Under the pieces are notes generated by a model that was given only the letters and a program-made list of their open reading frames with translations, had not been told where the DNA came from and did not search any database. Shown in pieces: positions 1 to 5,596 of a DNA stretch of 15,181 bases. This DNA comes from DASZYF01 sp035545535 (GTDB taxonomy: Bacteria; Actinomycetota; Actinomycetes; Mycobacteriales; CAJCIY01). The DNA lies in assembly GCA_035545535.1 (NCBI GenBank), contig DASZYF010000102.1, positions 1 through 15,181 on the forward strand, given 5' to 3'. Position 1 is the stretch's first letter. Every line of letters starts with the position of its first letter. Made by a program: the position numbers and the translations under genes.

Positions 1-191
1 GGGGCGGCCGACGCGGCCGCTGCGGCGGGCGCTGGAGGCATGGCCTCGCGCAGCTTGCGGACGACGGGGGCCTCGACCGTGGACGAGGCGGACTTCACGA
101 ACTCGCCGAGCTCCTTGAGCTTCGCGAGGATCGTCTTCGAGTCGGTACCGAGCTCCTTGGCGAGCTCATGAACGCGGACCTTGCCGGGCAC
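1..191 (-). CDS. infB: Translation initiation factor IF-2, N-terminal fragment (runs off left edge)
   Basis: IF-2 is the GTPase that brings initiator fMet-tRNA to the 30S subunit and promotes subunit joining. Only the first 63 or so residues are in the window. They begin VPGKVRVHELAKELG and continue with a lysine-rich helix and an EFVKSASSTVEAPV stretch, the typical actinobacterial IF2_N module. An Ala/Pro-rich linker then starts, as in long actinobacterial IF-2 proteins. The GTG at 191 is chosen because the family starts there and a purine-rich stretch (AGAAGAGAGAGA) precedes it. It is the last visible gene of the rimP-nusA-ylxR-infB block, 86 bp after ylxR, and a long palindrome lies in that gap. 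The GTPase domain is outside the window. Identity is confident from sequence plus gene order. Confidence 0.93.
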   Translation of the reverse strand, partial: MPGKVRVHELAKELGTDSKTILAKLKELGEFVKSASSTVEAPVVRKLREAMPPAPAAAAASAA

Positions 192-210
192 GTCTCTCTC
201 TTCTGGTCAC

Positions 211-234
211 CCGGCGGACCACGTGGTCAGCCGG
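211..234. repeat. 24-bp near-perfect palindrome in the ylxR-infB gap
   Basis: The central 12 bases, GACCACGTGGTC (217-228), are a perfect palindrome. CCGGC/GCCGG arms extend it to 24 bp with a single mismatched pair (216/229). In the minus-strand transcript it would form a hairpin with a 5-bp stem, one mismatch, a 4-bp stem and an ACGU loop, ending about 20 nt before the infB GTG. No U-run follows, so it is not a classical intrinsic terminator. It may be an RNA processing site, a translational control hairpin or a protein operator; the function is inferred only. Confidence 0.5.
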
Positions 235-277
235 TCGTCTAGGGGGTGCTCATCGCCGGGAGTGGCTCATCGAGCGC

Positions 278-631
278 TCATCTGGTCGGACCTGCTTCCG
301 TCTGGGGACTTCTGTGCTGACCTGCGGGCTGACCTGTGCTGCCGACCCGCTCCACGTGCTCCCGCACCGCAGTGGCGTCGAGCGGGTGCGGCACGCGCAG
401 CGCGCGGGCCAGTGCTCGCCGCCGCTCGGCGCGGTCCAGGCAGGCCGGGTCGGGGTGCAGGTTCGCGCCTCGGCCCGCCAGCACCCGGCCGGGGTCCGGG
501 ATCGCCCGCCGAGGATGGCCCTCGGCAACCGGTCCTGACTCCGCCACGACGCGCAGCAGGTCGCTCCGCGCCCCCTGGGCCCCGCACCCGACGCAGGTGC
601 GCAGGGGTGGGCCAGGTTGCTGGAGCACCAT
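278..631 (-). CDS. ylxR: YlxR/DUF448 family RNA-binding protein
   Basis: Small basic protein of the YlxR (DUF448) family, encoded between nusA and infB in many bacteria. The family is RNA-binding by structure, and reports link it to RNase P or nucleoid-associated gene control. The 117-residue product carries the hallmark RTCVGCG motif at residues 11-17, a GRGANLHPDPAC segment around residues 52-64 and a following Arg-rich helix, all characteristic. The ATG at 631 is chosen because it places the Cys motif at the usual distance from the N-terminus; the Shine-Dalgarno sequence is weak. The last 20 or so residues (Gln/Gly/Pro-rich) are outside the conserved domain. It lies 47 bp after nusA and 86 bp before infB and is probably cotranscribed with both. 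Confidence 0.9.
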   Translation of the reverse strand: MVLQQPGPPLRTCVGCGAQGARSDLLRVVAESGPVAEGHPRRAIPDPGRVLAGRGANLHPDPACLDRAERRRALARALRVPHPLDATAVREHVERVGSTGQPAGQHRSPQTEAGPTR

Positions 632-678
632 CCATCCTAGCGCCCGGCCGCGGGCGCGCTTCCCGGTTGCCGCCGGGC

Positions 679-1713
679 TCAGGCGGGCGCGGGCTCCGCG
701 GCGCCGGCGGGGTCGGGGGCGGCCGCGGCCCCGGGGACCGCCGGGGCGTCCCCCGCGGCGTCGGAGCGGATGTCGATGCGCCAGCCGGTCAGGCGGGCCG
801 CCAACCGCGCGTTCTGACCCTCGCGGCCGATGGCGAGCGAGAGCTGGTAGTCGGGGACGACCACCCGGGCGGCCCGGGCCTCCTCGTCGACGACCTCGAC
901 CGACAGCACGCGCGCCGGCGAGAGCGCCTCGGTCAGCAGCGTCGCGGGGTCATCGCTCCACAGCGCGATGTCGATCTTCTCGCCGTGCAGCTCGGCGACG
1001 ACCGCGCGCACGCGCGCGGCCTGCGGGCCGACGCAGGCGCCCTTGGCCGACAGCCCGGCCTTCCGGGTGCGGACGGCGATCTTGCTGCGGTGCCCGGCCT
1101 CCCGCGCGATCGCGACGATCTCGACGGTGCCGTCGGCGACCTCCGGCACCTCGCGGGCGAACAGGCCCGCGACGAGCCGCGGATGCGTGCGCGACAGGGT
1201 GACCTGCGGGCCCTTCGGACCCTTCGCGACCGACAGCACGTAGGCGCGGATGCGGTCGCCGTGGTTGTAGGACTCCCCCGGCACCTGCTCGGTGGGCGGG
1301 ATGACCGCCTCGACGTCGCCGAGGTCGACCAGCACGTTGCGCCCCCCGCCCTGCTGGATGGTGCCGGCGACGACGGTGCCCTCCCGGCCCGCGTACTGGC
1401 CGACGGTCACGTCCTGCGCGGCGTCGCGCAGCCGCTGGCGCACGACCTGGCGGGCGGTCGCCGCGGCGATGCGGCCGAAGTCGGGCGGGGTGTCGTCGAT
1501 CTCGGGGCCCGGCTCGCCGTCGTCGTCGGGCACGCGCGCGTAGACCTGGGCCTCGCCGCTCTTGCGGTCGACGACCACGCGGGCCGGCCGCTCGTCACCG
1601 ACCTCGCGGTGGTACGCCGTGAGCAGCGCCGCCTCGATCGCCTCGACGACCTGGTCGAGGGAGACCTCACGCTCGGCCGACAGTGCGCGCAGCGCCACCA
1701 TGTCGATCTTCAC
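679..1713 (-). CDS. nusA: Transcription termination/antitermination protein NusA
   Basis: NusA binds RNA polymerase and the nascent RNA, modulating pausing, termination and rRNA antitermination. The 344-residue product begins VKIDMVALRALSAEREVS, the typical actinobacterial N-terminal domain (about residues 1-105). An S1 domain follows (about 105-185, GREGTVVAGTIQQGG through VTLSRTHP), then two KH domains, the second containing IGREGQNARLAARLTGW near the end. An Ala/Pro-rich tail closes it. The length matches actinobacterial NusA, which lacks the C-terminal acidic repeats of E. coli NusA. The GTG at 1713 overlaps the rimP TGA (GTGA), so translation is probably coupled. It is followed by ylxR and infB. 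Identification is secure. Confidence 0.97.
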   Translation of the reverse strand: MKIDMVALRALSAEREVSLDQVVEAIEAALLTAYHREVGDERPARVVVDRKSGEAQVYARVPDDDGEPGPEIDDTPPDFGRIAAATARQVVRQRLRDAAQDVTVGQYAGREGTVVAGTIQQGGGRNVLVDLGDVEAVIPPTEQVPGESYNHGDRIRAYVLSVAKGPKGPQVTLSRTHPRLVAGLFAREVPEVADGTVEIVAIAREAGHRSKIAVRTRKAGLSAKGACVGPQAARVRAVVAELHGEKIDIALWSDDPATLLTEALSPARVLSVEVVDEEARAARVVVPDYQLSLAIGREGQNARLAARLTGWRIDIRSDAAGDAPAVPGAAAAPDPAGAAEPAPA

Positions 1714-2219
1714 GACCCACCGTCCCCATCGAACGCGCTCGCGGTCCCGCGCGAGAACTCGACCTGCACCACTGCGTTCCGGACGTCGGCGAACGGCACC
1801 ACGACGTCGGCGCCCTTCACGTCGAGCGTCGCCTGGCCGTCGCCGACCGCGGTGACGCGACCGACGATCACACCCCCACTGCCCGCCGCCCCGTCGCGGC
1901 GCACCTCGACCAGGCGGCCAACGGCGCGCCGCCAGTGGCGCTCGAGCGTGAGGGGCCGGTCGATGCCGGGGGTGGTGACCTCGAGCGTGTACGCGCCGGG
2001 GAGCGTCCGGTCGTCGACACCTTCGAGCGCCTCGTCGACGGCCCGGCTCACCTCGGCCACCGCGTCGAGGTCGAGCGCGCTGTCGGCGCCGTCGATCACG
2101 ATGCGGACGAGCCAGCGCTTCCCGGCCGCCTTCACCGAGACGTCCTCGAGCTCGGCCCCGGCCGCGGCCACCACCGGCGCCAGCACGGGGAGCAGCGCTT
2201 GCGCCTGCGGGGTCGGCAT
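1710..2219 (-). CDS. rimP: Ribosome maturation factor RimP
   Basis: RimP is needed for efficient maturation of the 30S ribosomal subunit. The 169-residue product has the family pattern: an N-terminal alpha/beta domain with GAELEDVSVKAAGKRWLVRI and VIDGADSALDLDAVAEVSRAVDEAL (separate stretches), the signature LEVTTPGIDRPL, and a C-terminal SH3-like domain (GRLVEVRR through VVPFADVRNAVVQVEF). The ATG at 2219 is preceded by a strong AGGAGG ribosome-binding site. The stop overlaps the nusA GTG by four bases. It is the first gene of the block and runs divergently from the gene at 2373. A TACGAT box about 20 bases upstream is a candidate -10 element. Confidence 0.95.
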   Translation of the reverse strand: MPTPQAQALLPVLAPVVAAAGAELEDVSVKAAGKRWLVRIVIDGADSALDLDAVAEVSRAVDEALEGVDDRTLPGAYTLEVTTPGIDRPLTLERHWRRAVGRLVEVRRDGAAGSGGVIVGRVTAVGDGQATLDVKGADVVVPFADVRNAVVQVEFSRGTASAFDGDGGS

Positions 2220-2239
2220 GTCGTCCTCCTCGGCGTTCG

Positions 2240-2245
2240 ATCGTA
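2240..2245 (-). promoter_or_regulatory. Candidate -10 box for the rimP-nusA-ylxR-infB operon
   Basis: Minus-strand TACGAT fits the actinobacterial TANNNT -10 consensus. It would give a leader of about 14 nt carrying the AGGAGG site of rimP. No recognisable -35 hexamer is seen at 16-19 bp. Prediction from spacing and consensus only. Confidence 0.35.
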
Positions 2246-2294
2246 CGGCCCGCCGCAGATCGGGACCGGCCCTGACTCCGACCGACGTTCCCGG

Positions 2295-2360
2295 GCGCGA
2301 CGGGCTTCCTCGGCGCGACGGGCTTCCTCGGCGCGACGGGCATTCCTCCGCGCGACGGGC
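2295..2360. repeat. Short tandem repeat (18-bp unit, about 3.5 copies) between rimP and the divergent gene
   Basis: Two exact copies of gcgcgacgggcttcctcg (2295-2312, 2313-2330) are followed by a diverged copy with extra bases (2331-2350) and a partial fourth (2351-2360). The array lies entirely in the divergent intergenic gap and ends about 12 bases before the GTG at 2373. There are no spacers, so it is not a CRISPR. It is probably a slippage-prone repeat that could vary in copy number and alter promoter spacing. Confidence 0.7.
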
Positions 2361-2372
2361 AAGGTAGGGGGC

Positions 2373-2924
2373 GTGAGCAGCGACGACGACCTCGTCACGC
2401 TCGTGGCCGGCATCGAGGCGGCCGCGGTGACGACCCTGACCGCGCTGTTCGCGGGCCCGATCGTGACGGCGGCGCCCAAGCCGGTCGGCCCGCTCGCCGC
2501 CGGAGCCCTCGCCTCGCACCGGCAGTGCCGCGACGCGCTCAACGCGCACGTCTCCACGCCGGTGCTGGTGGCGCCCGACGGCATCGTCGACCGGCTCGGC
2601 CTGCAGAACGCCGACGACGCGCACGAGCTCGCCGACGTGCTGACGATCGCCACCAGGGTCGACGACCTGCTGACGCAGACCTGTGTGCAGTCCGTCCCGC
2701 AGATCTCGGACCCGACGCTGCGCGCGCTGCTGGTGCAGGTCGCCGCCGCAGCCGGGCGACGCCTCGGCGTCCTGCGCACCCTCGCCGCGATGACGCCGGG
2801 CGAGCTGGCCCTGGCGCTCGGGCCCCCGGTGCACCCGACCGTGCTGTCCGGCCACGTGGGCTCCGCGGCCGCGGCGACGTCGTTCGTCGGCACCGGCGAT
2901 GCGCTCAGCCCGGAGCACGCGTGA
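2373..2924 (+). CDS. Conserved hypothetical Ala-rich protein (upstream partner of the ferritin-like lipoprotein)
   Basis: 183-residue product of unknown function. It is Ala/Leu-rich and mostly helical, with a segment around residues 85-150 (HELADVLTIATRVDDLL, TLRALLVQVAAAAGRRLGVL) that looks like paired long helices, possibly a degenerate ferritin-like bundle. It has no signal peptide and no clear metal-ligand set. The GTG at 2373 is chosen because the purine-rich AAGGTAGGGGG precedes it and the frame has no usable start nearby upstream. Its stop overlaps the start of the next gene (GTGA), so the two products probably act together. From memory, M. tuberculosis also has two plus-strand Ala-rich genes between rimP and proS (Rv2843, Rv2844), so this pair looks like a conserved actinobacterial insertion at this locus. 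Confidence 0.75.
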   Translation: MSSDDDLVTLVAGIEAAAVTTLTALFAGPIVTAAPKPVGPLAAGALASHRQCRDALNAHVSTPVLVAPDGIVDRLGLQNADDAHELADVLTIATRVDDLLTQTCVQSVPQISDPTLRALLVQVAAAAGRRLGVLRTLAAMTPGELALALGPPVHPTVLSGHVGSAAAATSFVGTGDALSPEHA

Positions 2925-3586
2925 GCAGGCCGACCCGCCGGCACGTGCTGCTCGGCAGCGCCGCGGCCGTCATGCTCAGCGGCTGCCGCAGCAAGAGCGC
3001 CCCACCGAAGACCTCCCCCAGCCCCACGCCGAGCCCGACGCCCAGCGCCAGCGCGCCCGACGTCCAAGCCGCCGTGCTGGGCGCGGCGATGGAGAACCTG
3101 CTCGTGGCCCTCTACGACACCGCGATCAGCGCGGCGACCGACGGCAAGCTCGGCGTCGTCCCCGCGGCCGCGGTGGGCTACCTCACCACGACGCGCGCGC
3201 ACCACGCCGACCACGCGCAGGCATGGGCGGCGTTGCTGGACCAGAACCACGCGCCCGCGGTCGACGGCACGCCGCTGGTCAACGCCGATGCGCTGATCGC
3301 GAGCGTCGGCAGGGTGAAGTCGTTCGCCGAGCTCGGCCCGGTCGCGGCCGAGGCCGAGCGGGTCGCGACCGCGACCTACCTGACGAGCATCACGGCGGTC
3401 GCCCTCGAGAGCGTGGTGACGACAGGTGTGTCGATCGCACCGGTCGAGGCGGCGCACGCGTCGGCGATCGCACTGCTCACCGGGCAGGCACCGCTCACCC
3501 GACCACCCGCCGGCCAGCTGTTCGACCTGCGCGGCGCGCTGACCGTCGCCGACCTCGTCGCGGCACCACCGTCGACGGTCCCCTGA
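2921..3586 (+). CDS. Exported lipoprotein with predicted ferritin-like domain (DUF4439-like)
   Basis: 221-residue predicted lipoprotein. The N-terminus RPTRRHVLLGS has a twin-arginine pattern (Arg6-Arg7). A hydrophobic stretch and the lipobox LSGC (Cys22) follow, suggesting Tat export and lipidation on the outer face of the membrane. A Pro/Ser linker (residues 30-45) leads to a helical domain: ENLLVALYDTAISAA, TTTRAHHADHAQAWAALLDQN and TYLTSITAVALESVV. The Glu/His residues along these helices fit the DUF4439 ferritin-like family, for which iron handling is proposed but not shown here. The GTG at 2921 overlaps the upstream stop and gives the only start that yields the full signal peptide. The next gene encodes another exported metal-type protein, a cupredoxin. 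Confidence 0.8.
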   Translation: MSRPTRRHVLLGSAAAVMLSGCRSKSAPPKTSPSPTPSPTPSASAPDVQAAVLGAAMENLLVALYDTAISAATDGKLGVVPAAAVGYLTTTRAHHADHAQAWAALLDQNHAPAVDGTPLVNADALIASVGRVKSFAELGPVAAEAERVATATYLTSITAVALESVVTTGVSIAPVEAAHASAIALLTGQAPLTRPPAGQLFDLRGALTVADLVAAPPSTVP

Positions 3587-3635
3587 CCTGCCGGTGAACC
3601 GTCACCGCGCGCCATCCGTACTAGAGAGAGGAAGG

Positions 3636-4046
3636 ATGGTGGACATGACCACCTCGTACGGACCGCGCACCCTCGTCCGGCACCCCCGCACGGTCGTCCG
3701 CGTCGGCGCGACCGCGCTCGTCTCCGCGGCACTGATCGCCGCGTGCGGCAGCTCGAGCAAGCCGTCGACCTCCGGCTCCGGCAGCACGAGCAGCAGCGAC
3801 ACGATCACCATCAAGAACTTCAACTACAACCCGCTGACGGTGAAGGCCGGCGCGACGGTGACGGTGGTCAACTCCGACCAGGCGCCACACACCGTCACCG
3901 ACTCGGGGGCCGGCAAGGCGTTCGACACCGGCACCCTGCAGAGCGGTGCGACGACCACCTTCACCGCGCCCACCACGCCGGGCACCTACGACTACATCTG
4001 CACGATCCACAGCTACATGCACGGCACCCTCAAGGTCGTCAGCTGA
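3636..4046 (+). CDS. Cupredoxin-domain (plastocyanin-like) lipoprotein
   Basis: Predicted surface-anchored small copper protein of 136 residues. A positively charged N-region and hydrophobic segment end in the lipobox IAAC (Cys37). A Ser/Gly/Thr-rich linker follows (38-54), then a single cupredoxin domain. The type 1 copper ligands are visible as His85 (APH), Cys122 and His125 (CTIH) and Met128. The family carries single electrons or binds copper in the envelope; the partner is unknown. The ATG at 3636 follows GAGAGGAAGG. The ATG at 3645 is a close alternative, and an upstream GTG at 3594 lacks such a site. It lies 49 bp after the ferritin-like lipoprotein and may share its transcript. It converges on proS. 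Confidence 0.87.
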   Translation: MVDMTTSYGPRTLVRHPRTVVRVGATALVSAALIAACGSSSKPSTSGSGSTSSSDTITIKNFNYNPLTVKAGATVTVVNSDQAPHTVTDSGAGKAFDTGTLQSGATTTFTAPTTPGTYDYICTIHSYMHGTLKVVS

Positions 4047-4072
4047 CCTGACGGGCCGCGCAGACAGGCCGC

Positions 4073-5491
4073 TCAGTAGGAGCGGGCGACGACGGCGATG
4101 AGACCCTTCTCGTCCTCGGCGTCCGGCACCGAGCCGTCGGGGCGGATGAGGCAGCGCACGGTCACGGCGTCCTGCGCGAGCGTCGCTTCGCCCTCGAGGC
4201 CGAGCGTGTCCCACGGGATGCGCGCCCAGCCGGTCTTCGTCGCCTCGAGCGCACCGCCGATGTCCGTCACGTCCTGAGTGCGGCGGTCGCGGCGGGTGCG
4301 GGCCTCGTCGAGCAGGGCCGCCTGATCGGCCTCGAGCGCGGCACTGACCGCAGCCGCGGCGGCCGCGATCGGCAGCGACTCCTCGGCCCCGACGCAGCGC
4401 CGCTTCAGCAGCACCTTCTGCTCCTCGACGTCGCGCGGGCCGAGCACGAGCACCGCGGGGACGCCCTTCAGCTCCCAGTCGACCGCGCGCCGGCCGAACG
4501 CGGTGTCGACGCGATCGTCGAGCTCGACGCGCACGCCGGTCGCCGAGAGCTCGGCGACGAGAGCCGCCGCCGCGGCCATGACGCCCTCGCCGTCCTTGAC
4601 CACGCACACGACGCACTGCGTGGGCGCGAGGTGCGGCGGGACGCGGAGCCCGTTCGCATCGCCGTGGCACATGATGAGCCCGCCGACCATGCGGGTGCTG
4701 GTGCCCCAGGACGTGGTCCACGCGAGCTCGCGCTGACCGGAGTCGGCCGAGAACGCGATGTCGAACGCCTTCGCGAAGTTCTGCCCGAGCTCGTGGCTCG
4801 TGCCCATCTGCAGGGCCTTGCCGTCACCCATCATCGCTTCGCACGCGAGCGTGTTGATGGCGCCGGCGAAGCGCTCCTTCGCGGTCTTGCGACCGACGAC
4901 GAGCGGCACTGCGAGGACGTTGACCATGAAGTCCTCGTACACCTCGTGCAGGATCTTGCGCGCGTAGTCGGCCGCGTCCTGCCGCGTGGCGTGCGCGGTG
5001 TGGCCTTCCTGCCAGAGGAACTCGCTCGTGCGCAGGAAGATGCGCGGCCGCAGCTCCCAGCGCACGACGTTGGCCCACTGGTTCAGCAGCAGCGGCAGGT
5101 CGCGGTAGCTCTGCACCCACTTCGCCATGAACTCGCCGATGACGGTCTCGCTGGTGGGCCGTACGACGATCGGCTCCTCGAGCTGCTTGCCGCCGGCGTG
5201 GGTGACCACCGCGAGCTCGGGGCTGAAACCTTCGACGTGCTCCGCCTCGCGCGTGAGGTAGCTCTCGGGGATGAACAGCGGGAAGTACGCGTTCTTGGCG
5301 CCCGCCTCCTTGATGCGGGCGTCCATCTCCGCCTGCATCCGCTCCCAGATGCCGTACCCGTACGGGCGGATGACCATCGTGCCGCGCACCGGGCCGTTGT
5401 CGGCCAGCTCGGCCTTCGCGATGACGTCCTGGTACCAGCGAGGGAAGTCCTCGTCGGGTGGGGTGAGCACGGGAGCCTTGGGCACTGCCAT
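4073..5491 (-). CDS. proS: Prolyl-tRNA synthetase, short archaeal/eukaryotic-like type
   Basis: Class II aminoacyl-tRNA synthetase charging tRNA-Pro with proline in the cytosol. The 472-residue product has motif 1 near residues 36-52 (GTMVIRPYGYGIWERM), the proline/ATP pocket RPTSET (111-116), motif 2 within 144-165 (RWELRPR ... FLWQEGHT), and motif 3 within about 262-280 (GTSTRMVGGLIMCHGD). An anticodon-binding domain follows (about 287-390), then a C-terminal domain ending in Tyr, as in the archaeal/eukaryotic type. The INS editing domain of the long bacterial form (about 570 residues) is absent. The four-Cys zinc site of archaeal members is largely lost. The ATG at 5491 sits next to GAAGGAAGG and matches the family N-terminus. 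The long upstream extension of the reading frame is antisense to the ribonuclease gene and is not coding. Confidence 0.95.
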   Translation of the reverse strand: MAVPKAPVLTPPDEDFPRWYQDVIAKAELADNGPVRGTMVIRPYGYGIWERMQAEMDARIKEAGAKNAYFPLFIPESYLTREAEHVEGFSPELAVVTHAGGKQLEEPIVVRPTSETVIGEFMAKWVQSYRDLPLLLNQWANVVRWELRPRIFLRTSEFLWQEGHTAHATRQDAADYARKILHEVYEDFMVNVLAVPLVVGRKTAKERFAGAINTLACEAMMGDGKALQMGTSHELGQNFAKAFDIAFSADSGQRELAWTTSWGTSTRMVGGLIMCHGDANGLRVPPHLAPTQCVVCVVKDGEGVMAAAAALVAELSATGVRVELDDRVDTAFGRRAVDWELKGVPAVLVLGPRDVEEQKVLLKRRCVGAEESLPIAAAAAAVSAALEADQAALLDEARTRRDRRTQDVTDIGGALEATKTGWARIPWDTLGLEGEATLAQDAVTVRCLIRPDGSVPDAEDEKGLIAVVARSY

Positions 5492-5509
5492 CCTTCCTTC
5501 GGGGCTGCC

Positions 5510-5537
5510 GAGCGTGGCGGAGGAGCGTGCCACGCTC
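5510..5537. promoter_or_regulatory. Triple GAGCGTG half-site array between proS and the ribonuclease gene
   Basis: GAGCGTG occurs directly at 5510-5516 and 5523-5529 (13-bp period) and inverted, as CACGCTC, at 5531-5537. The last two form a 15-bp palindrome with one central base. The outer two form a 9-bp-arm hairpin (GAGCGTGGC/GCCACGCTC, 10-base loop). The two structures are mutually exclusive. Being in a divergent gap within the probable proS leader, it could be a repressor operator or a switching RNA leader. No known regulator is recognised. Confidence 0.4.
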
Positions 5538-5584
5538 TTTGGCCAACCGAACCCTAACGACGCGCCGTCCGCACCTCCCGTCGA

Positions 5585-5590
5585 TAGCGT
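5585..5590 (+). promoter_or_regulatory. Candidate -10 box for a leaderless ribonuclease transcript
   Basis: TAGCGT fits TANNNT and is separated by six bases from the GTG at 5597, placing the expected transcription start on or next to the start codon. The gene has no convincing Shine-Dalgarno sequence, which agrees with leaderless initiation, common in actinomycetes. No clear -35 is seen. Confidence 0.4.
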
Positions 5591-5596
5591 CCCGAG

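Noticed and set aside
641..656. CGCCCG/CGGGCG hairpin in the nusA-ylxR gap
   Set aside because: Six-base GC-only arms with a four-base loop arise often by chance at this base composition, and there is no U-tract.
2295..2360. CRISPR array
   Set aside because: The repeats abut each other without spacers and no cas gene is near; it is a simple tandem repeat.
181..2367. Very long plus-strand open frame (728 codons) opposite ylxR, nusA and rimP
   Set aside because: Antisense shadow of GC-rich coding DNA: Arg/Gly/Pro/Ala-rich, no domains, and the opposite strand holds well-recognised genes.
4047..4072. Bidirectional terminator between the cupredoxin gene and proS
   Set aside because: Only GGCC repeats of four bases are available for pairing; no convincing stem or T-tract.
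5510..5537. Intrinsic terminator (hairpin followed by CTTT)
   Set aside because: It lies between divergent genes with no transcript to end in the direction of the T-run; a regulatory role is more likely.
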